Assembly: GCA_025345505.1 (NCBI GenBank)
Contig: JANVCC010000153.1
Span: forward strand, 1,825,379-1,889,378
Length of the DNA: 64,000 nucleotides
Direction of reading: 5' to 3'
Source of the DNA: Todiramphus chloris collaris
Lineage: Eukaryota > Chordata > Aves > Coraciiformes > Alcedinidae
Shown: positions 57,998 to 64,000 of the stretch, piece after piece
Layout of the letters: every line of letters starts with the position of its first letter
Position numbering within the stretch: the stretch's first letter is position 1
The notes under the pieces: model-generated
What the model saw: only the letters and a program-made list of their open reading frames with translations
What the model was told of the DNA's origin: nothing
The model's database searches: none
Program-made: the position numbers and the translations under genes

Positions 57998-58939
57998 GCC
58001 CATGGAGTGACTAAATAACGACCTTGGTGGACATTGTTTAGAAGATTTGCACCATTGGTGCTTGGGGACCTCCTCTCTGCCCAGGCTTTGTGGGAGGATA
58101 TGTATGTGTGATGTAGGGTTAACAAGCATCAGCTCTGTGGTGAGAACCATTAAAGGAGCCTATGTTCAGGAAAAGCTCTGAAGGACTCAGTAAGCGCTGA
58201 TGGAGATGTGAGCCACATTCACACCACACTGCATCCCTTCTCAGTCCCACTATTCACTGTCCTCAAACCACTTCCCATACTCATCAGGCCATGTCTGCTC
58301 CTCCTCCCACTTTCTTGCTGCCTTCTCCTTGCTCCTATCAGACCCAGCTCTGCAATTTTCATCTACCTCGTACCATGCACCAGCATCCTCTTGGTGACTG
58401 CTCTTCCCAGGATTTTATTATTGCAGACTCTCTTTTTTCCCTTCACCTCATGTTATTCTATGGATCTTTCTAGTTTTAGAGGATATGATGTCATCCGAGG
58501 TATTTATGTTTGTTCTCTGAGTTGAAATTTGTAAGCAGGTGGTACTGAGGTAATGCTGTCTGTGGTTACAGTAGGACAGGGGCGAGAAAGTTGTTTTGCT
58601 TGAGATGTGAAATCATACATATATATATATCATCGAAAAAATACCTGGACTTTGGTTTGTAGGGCTGATCCTCAGGGCTGAAAGATACCCACAGGAAAAG
58701 ACACCCTTTTCCTTCACATTCTCATTGAGAAGCAGGGCTATGCACACATCATGTCATAACAAGCTGCCATCCCACAGCAGCAATGCTCCACAACTGCATC
58801 AGCTATGGGTTGCAGGCATCGCGAGTCCAAAGTCACCTACTAGCTGTTCTTTGAGCCCGCAAGTTGTTGTGTCCTGCATGCCCCAAGTCCTGTGCAGAAC
58901 ACATGTGTTGCAGGCAGCCTGAAGTGTGGGTGGGTGATG
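57998..58939. other. Non-coding spacer
   Basis: No element or exon recognised. Short (AT)n at 58618-58630. A 105-codon frame (58208-58525) is Leu/Pro/Ser-rich in a C/T-rich stretch and has no domain I recognise. Confidence 0.5.
58618..58630. repeat. (AT)n short repeat
   Basis: Six AT units preceded by CATAC. Confidence 0.75.
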
Positions 58940-59590
58940 AGAGAATTGCAGAATCATAGACTGGTTTGGGTGGGAAGGGACCTTTAAATGTTATCTAGTC
59001 CAACCCCCCTCCACTGAGCAGGGACATCTGCAACTAGAGCACGTTGCTCAGAAACCCAGCCAACCTCACCTGGAATGATTACACAGATGGGGCAGTGACC
59101 ACCTCTCTGGGCAGCCTGGGCCAGTGTTTCACCATTCAGTATAAAAACTTTCTTCCTTCTCTCTTGTCTAATTCTCCCTCTTTTAGTTTAAAACCACCAA
59201 CCCTTGTCCTGTCACAACAGGCCCTGCTCAAAAGTCCATCCCCATCTTTCTGACAGGCCCGTTGAAGTGCTGAAAGGCCACAACTCTCCCAGCCTGGCTC
59301 CCAGCAGAGGGGTTCCAGCCCTCCCAGCATTGCTGGGGCTCCTCTGGCCCCGCTCCACCAGGTCCCTGTCTCTGCTGTGCTGAGCACTCCCGAGCTGCCC
59401 CAGCACTGCAGGGGGGTCTCCCTCTCTGCCCAGAGCCCTGGGAGCAGAGGGGCAGGATCCCCCCCTCCCCTGCCGCCCACGCTGCTGGGGCTGCAGCCCA
59501 GGGTGCCAGCGCACGGGGCCGGCTCAGCTCCAGCTGCTCCCCCCCAGCACCCCCAGCTCCTTCTCCCAGGGCTGCTCTCAGTAGATCTGC
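58940..59590 (-). mobile_element. CR1: CR1 retrotransposon, group A, GC-rich 5' part, internal deletion
   Basis: The left end is the 3' terminus (GAATTGCAGAATCATAGA, then 'GGTTTGGGTGGGAAGGGACC' and 'CTAGTCCAACCCCCCTCC'). It continues through 'GGAATGATTACACAGATGGG', 'TAAAACCACCAACCCTTGTC', 'CTGTCACAACAGGCCCTGCT' and 'CCCCATCTTTCTGACAGGCC'. About 50-60 nt ('gaaggtctcc...cagcctgaac' in the 7.4 kb copy) are missing at about 59280. The 'SPSNAGRAG' block follows, then a GC-rich, CpG-bearing section (59400-59580) matching the 'ggtgccagcgcac...ccggctca...agcacccccagctccttctc' CR1 region. Frames of 100-114 codons across it are artefacts. Confidence 0.94.
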
Positions 59591-61712
59591 CTGTTTCTGA
59601 CTGCTCTTGAAGAAGGTACCCCAGGACTAGATAGACATATTTACACTGTCTAAGGGCAGAAAACTCTGTAAGTGCCTTCTCCTGCCTATTGTTATTAATT
59701 CTGCAATTAATTATGCCATCTTCCTAATTCAGTTTATTTTCAGATCCCTTCTTAGCCTTCCAAGCTCATGAGCTTGTGATAGTTTCTCAGTTGCAAAGAT
59801 TCTTTTTTGTTGATGGCTCCTCTTTGACAGGTGGTTTTTGAAATGTGTCCTCCAGCAAGTTATGTGCTTTATACAGGGTTTACACATCATCTATTTGTGT
59901 GGCTTCAAAGGTGAATAAAAATATCCTAGAAAATAGGGCTGAAGGGAATCTCAAGAAGCCATTTACTTTGTCTCCTGAGAAGGGAACAGTTGAGTTATCA
60001 CTGATAATCAGTAAATGTCCACAGACCTACTCCTGACTGTCTGCTCCACTGTCTCTTTATTTTTATGATTAAAAATTCTGTTAGCAAAAAGCAACCCCCA
60101 CCCCCCAATTTCTAAATTCACTTTGCCTAACCGAAGTTTAAGACCAAGTTCTCTTATCCTGTCCTTAATGGGCAGGGAGGTTGCTTTGTTTTCTTTATAT
60201 GCTACTGCCTGGCGATTAGAAAAGGGGTATCAAGTTTCCCTTCTGTTTATTTTTCCCTGGACTCTAGGAAAAAAAAAAAAAATTAAAAATCTGATCACTG
60301 GAAAAGAAAAGAAAGGTATCAATCCCAGAGGTAAAACACTTGTACTTTTCTCCCTTCTGTGAAACCATTTCTTAAATAATAAACAAACTATGAAGCATTA
60401 TCTCAAAGGTCTTTTTCATCAAATCTGAAATTTCCTCAATGAAAGAAACTGATTTTTGGTGATCTGAGGTTTTGTCTGTAAAATTGTATTCACTAGCATC
60501 AGGCACATTCTGACCCTCAGCTTCTTTTGATTGACTTTTGTCAGTCATTTCTTTCTTTTTCTGGAGCTGATATTACCCTGGTTCCCCATAGGCTACTTAC
60601 ATTACTGGCTTCTGCACTCCTAGACCTGCCACAGGAGCAAGAATAGCCTTCATGGTTTTCTAGGATTTAGCATCAGCTTGTTTTCAGCACTGCTGAGGTA
60701 TACATTGTGACACAATGTTCAATAAGGAGATACTCATCTCTTGAGAAATCAATACTGAAAAATTATTTCAAAGTGACTGCGTGTAGAATTTATTGTTTTT
60801 GATAAGGAAAAGAAAGATAATGGAAATGATTCTGAAAAGGTTTGACCATTTAAAGCTGTGCTGCAATAATTTTTTTCAGAAGCATATGAAAAGATAGCAC
60901 TGAGATAAGTCTGAGTTAGAATTTCTGTGCACATTTAATTTTTGTAGTTATTTATGACTGTGTAAGAGAACTTGATTTCACCAATCCTTTCCCATATTTT
61001 AAAAAATAACAAATATTCTGATGCAAAAAACTTTGAAATACTCCCCGCTATTACTTAATCCTTATATGACTCGCCTCTTTTTTCTGCTCTTCCTTGTTCA
61101 AAATTAGCAGCTTTTAAAGTCTTTTGCCTACATTCATGTGCCTGTTCTAGGCTGTCAGAAAACTGATCTTCTTATACCCTAGTGGTATGTTGTCCATGTA
61201 CCACGTATCATATCTTCACTTATCCAAATGGTTGTCTTGTCATTGCCCTTCTGTCCTTGGACCTTCACCTGACGTTCCCATGCAAATGGATTTTGCCTCC
61301 CTCCACTTGTTTCCACAAGCTGTATTGGGCCATTACAGTTTCTTATCCTATTTTCTCCTTCCTCCACTTACAACGTTAGGAATGTGCCTTCTCCAATATA
61401 TATATTTATCAAGTCTAGATTAAAGATGACCTTTGAAAACTACAAGGTTCTTTGAATAAAATTTGTTCCACTCAGAGTGCATATAGATTATCAGCATGGC
61501 CAACTAGAGTTTTTTAAACCTGAATAAGAACACATCACTTTGCACAAAGGCAAGTCTCAGAATAGATCCTGAGTCTCACTTGATCAAAAGTAGTTAAAAG
61601 GATTTGCTTTTCTATGCTTCATATGGGGTAGGATTAGCTTCATCTAAACCCAGAAGTTCAGCTCATATAGCTAAAGAAAGTTAAATCTTGGGATTTGCCT
61701 GTAGATGCCCTG
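59591..61712. other. Unique AT-rich non-coding DNA
   Basis: No exon or transposon recognised. It holds C-rich runs near 60094-60107 and an A14 run at about 60269-60282. All open frames are under 80 codons. Confidence 0.5.
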
Positions 61713-61970
61713 TGGGATTTTAAACTGAAAGAAGGTATATTTAGATTAGATATTAGGAAGAAACTCTTCACTATAATGGTGGTGAGACGCTGAAACAGGT
61801 AGCCCAGTGAAGTTGTGGATGGTCCACCCCTAGAAGTGTACAAGACCAGATTGGATGGGGCTTGGAGCAATCTGCTCTAGTGGGAAGTGTCCCTGCTCAT
61901 GGCAGGGGGGTTGGAACTAGATGATCTTTAAGATCCCTTCCAGCCCAAACCATGCTATGATTCTATGATT
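61713..61970 (+). mobile_element. CR1: CR1 retrotransposon, group A 3' end
   Basis: 'GATTTTAAACTGAAAGAAGG', 'TAGATTAGATATTAGGAAGA', 'GGTGGTGAGACGCTGAAACA', 'GATTGGATGGGGCTTGGAGC', 'CAGGGGGGTTGGAACTAGAT' and 'CCATGCTATGATTCTATGAT'. A well-kept ~258-nt tail with an intact terminus, facing the next copy tail to tail. Confidence 0.95.
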
Positions 61971-62027
61971 GCATCTGGCTTTCACACAGGCACAGTTCTC
62001 CCAAAAGTCCTTTATCATGTTAGCCTT

Positions 62028-62123
62028 ATCATAGAATCATAGAATGTCCTGGGTTGGGAGGGACCTCCAAAGGTTATGTAGTCCAACACCACTGCAGTAA
62101 GCGGGCACATCCTCAACTAGATC
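62028..62123 (-). mobile_element. CR1: CR1 retrotransposon, group A 3' end, very short
   Basis: ATCATAGAATCATAGAATG is the complement of the octamer terminus. It is followed by 'TGGGTTGGGAGGGACCTCCA', 'GTTATGTAGTCCAACACCAC' and 'GCGGGCACATCCTCAACTAG'. Only ~96 nt were inserted or retained. It lies 57 nt from the tail of the plus-strand copy, forming an inverted pair. Confidence 0.94.
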
Positions 62124-64000
62124 AATGGATACATATGGATGTTTCAAATATACTCAAGCTTTTCCACTGGCACAACCCATATGAATGGAACCTTAGTTTA
62201 CATTTATGATCAACGGAACTCATGGCTTTGATTCAGTAGCCAAAACTAGCTGATTAGTGCCATCACAAATGCCAAAGGTTTCCTGTCAGGTCTTCAGATA
62301 CTGCTTCAGAAAGGCACAAACTTAAAGTAAAATTCACTATTTTCGCTACAAAAATAGCTCTCTAGATTGCTCTGAGTAAGCCTGTGATGGACATGTTAGG
62401 CTGGTGATGTTTACCTCTCTTGTAATCAAGAGACGTGCACCTTCAGAGTGCAGTCAATCTTGCCTATATAAACCTGTCTTAGGGTTGATAAACCATTCCA
62501 TAAAGGTGCTTTTCACAAAGCTTAAAACAGTGTTTTTGACAGATCTCCTAAGTCAAAGATTATCAGAAACAGTTTCTGTTATAAGGCACCATGTATAAAG
62601 TGGATGATGAAGGGAGGCAAAGGCACTAAAGGTTCAATCATTGATGAACTGACCTCAGAAGGCTATAGGATTGGCAACGGTGATAAAAAAGAGAGCCCTA
62701 AACTGCAGAGAAGGATTATGGTCACAATTTTTATCCCTCTTTTTATTTTCTTTTTCATTTTTTACTTTCAATAACCAGCCTGTTTTGGTGAAATTATGTT
62801 ATTTTCTTTTTAAATTCTGAGATAGATAAATAGAAGTAGGCTGGATTTCTGTCCCTGGTATCTCAGTGGCAGAATGCCTGGGAAGTGTAACTAATTTACA
62901 CCGTTCCTGTGCCTTGAGAGGTAATGTGAGGAAAAGAAAGGTTACACAGATGCCTCTTTTGGGTTGATAACAAGGTGATGCTTTCGCACAGTTGTGGATA
63001 AATATTATGTCTTGGCAAATCATATCTTAAAGCTCATGCACTGATCTTTTAGACCTAAAAATTGGATTACTGCTTCAACTGTATTTGTGCATAACTAGTA
63101 ATATTTTCCTGCCTTTGCTTAATAAATAGATAACAATATAAGGGAATAATAGTGAGCTGTGAATAATATAAAAATATAATGCCTTTAAACTTTTTAGAAT
63201 AGGACACAAATTAATTAGCTGTTAAATTAAATACTCGACTATGAAGACAACTAATGCCTAGTTCTGGATTTTCCCAGAAGTATCACATCAGGCTTTTAAT
63301 TCCTGTACACTTGGGTAGGTCAATATTCTGCTCATTTTTAGTAATGAAGGAACCCATTTAGTACACCATTAACACTAACAAACACTAGCACTGCTAAGCC
63401 GGTCTTACCTTCTAATGAGAACAACCACTTAAATTTCTATCTCTACTTCCAGGTATCAAAAACTTCCACTGGTGAAAGTCACCTCTGTTATGATTATTTA
63501 CTGATATTCTCACCTATTCTCACCTATATGGGTGAGAATGAAGAGCATCTTAAATCACACCTGTGGTCCATGACAGTGTACAAAGTTTTTCCTGGGACCT
63601 GCAGGCAAGGAGGAAACAGATGAAGCCAGAAAATGGCACACATTTCTGCAACTGCTAACAGCCACAGTTTGTGGGTTTTGTGAAGAAAAGAGATTCAGGG
63701 GAGAACAAAAACGATGTCTGACACCCATTCAGAAGCCACCTATGTTTTTTTTTTAGTTGGAAATGGGTGCAACAACGCATCAAGCTACCCAGACCCTTTT
63801 CCTACAAGTGAGATTTTGGCCCCAGCTAGATGAGCAGACTAACTATGGGTCACCTTGGTCAAATCATTCTTTCCTCTCATTAAAAAAATTGAAGGAGGAG
63901 TACAAAAGTTACTCCCAAGGTTTCAGGTACCAGCAATTTCTTTCCACTGGAGGAAGAATGGGTAGGGTGCTGAAATGCCATCATTACATCGCAGGAAAAG
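62124..64000. other. Unique AT-rich non-coding DNA
   Basis: No transposon or exon recognised. A 10-bp direct plus inverted repeat cluster lies at 63505-63539. All frames are 74 codons or shorter. Confidence 0.5.
63505..63539. repeat. Direct-plus-inverted short repeat cluster
   Basis: TATTCTCACC occurs twice in tandem (63505-63514 and 63515-63524). After a 6-nt loop, the complement GGTGAGAAT follows (63531-63539), so a 9-bp stem can form with either direct copy. Confidence 0.85.

Noticed and set aside
59280-59590. GC-rich, CpG-bearing segment as a possible CpG-island promoter
   Set aside because: It is the GC-rich internal part of a minus-strand CR1. The length and sequence match that element.
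1-64000. A novel multi-gene biological system
   Set aside because: No frame outside repeats shows a recognisable domain, no cluster of co-oriented coding regions exists, and the sequence is typical bird intergenic or intronic DNA.

Overview
The window looks like non-coding (intergenic or deep intronic) DNA from a bird. The main evidence is about eighteen fragments of CR1 non-LTR retrotransposon. Where their 3' ends survive, they finish in the short octamer-like repeats (ATTCTATG / ATTCTGTG type) and the 'TTCCAACC / GGTTGGAA' block typical of avian CR1. They cover roughly a tenth of the window by my count. There are no operons, ribosome binding sites or long coding frames. Turtles and crocodilians also carry CR1, so 'bird' is an inference, though the strong one. 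I recognise no host protein-coding exon, tRNA, rRNA or known ncRNA.

Layout. 1-2.5 kb: unique AT-rich DNA. 2.5-9 kb: four CR1 pieces, including an inverted pair (6.06-6.24 and 7.43-7.91 kb) and a well-preserved minus-strand 3' end (8.53-8.92 kb). 9-14.3 kb: unique, with an ATT repeat and a G-rich purine tract. 14.3-14.9 kb (minus) and 25.2-25.7 kb (plus): two CR1 copies of one subfamily that share a 143-nt identical core. The 10 kb between them holds two MIR-like SINE fossils near 19.7 kb. 28-34.1 kb: the CR1-richest part, with ORF2 tails and a 0.9 kb copy that still encodes the RT FADD motif but carries several stops, flanked by a TAGA microsatellite. 34-45 kb: unique, with a striking duplicated C11-A22/23 tract at 40.0 kb. 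45-53 kb: three CR1 pieces and the clearest MIR-like SINE (51.6 kb). 53-57.6 kb: unique, AT-rich, with a block whose composition suggests conserved non-coding DNA. 57.7-62.2 kb: four CR1 pieces, two of them facing each other tail to tail. 62.2-64 kb: unique.

The CR1 copies fall into three groups by their 3' ends. Group A ends '...GGGGGGTTGGAACTAGATGA...' (6.1, 7.4, 45.3, 52.6, 57.7, 58.9, 61.7 and 62.0 kb). Group B ends '...GGTTTAGTGGTGGACTTGG...' (2.5, 8.5, 28.2, 29.4, 31.0 and 33.2 kb). Group C ends '...TGATCTCCAGAGGTGCC...' (14.3, 25.2, 30.6 and 50.3 kb). All copies are 5'-truncated and none could be autonomous. I found no undescribed gene system. The most unusual observations are the pattern of perfectly conserved islands between otherwise diverged CR1 copies, an antisense open frame kept in group C copies, and the duplicated homopolymer tract.
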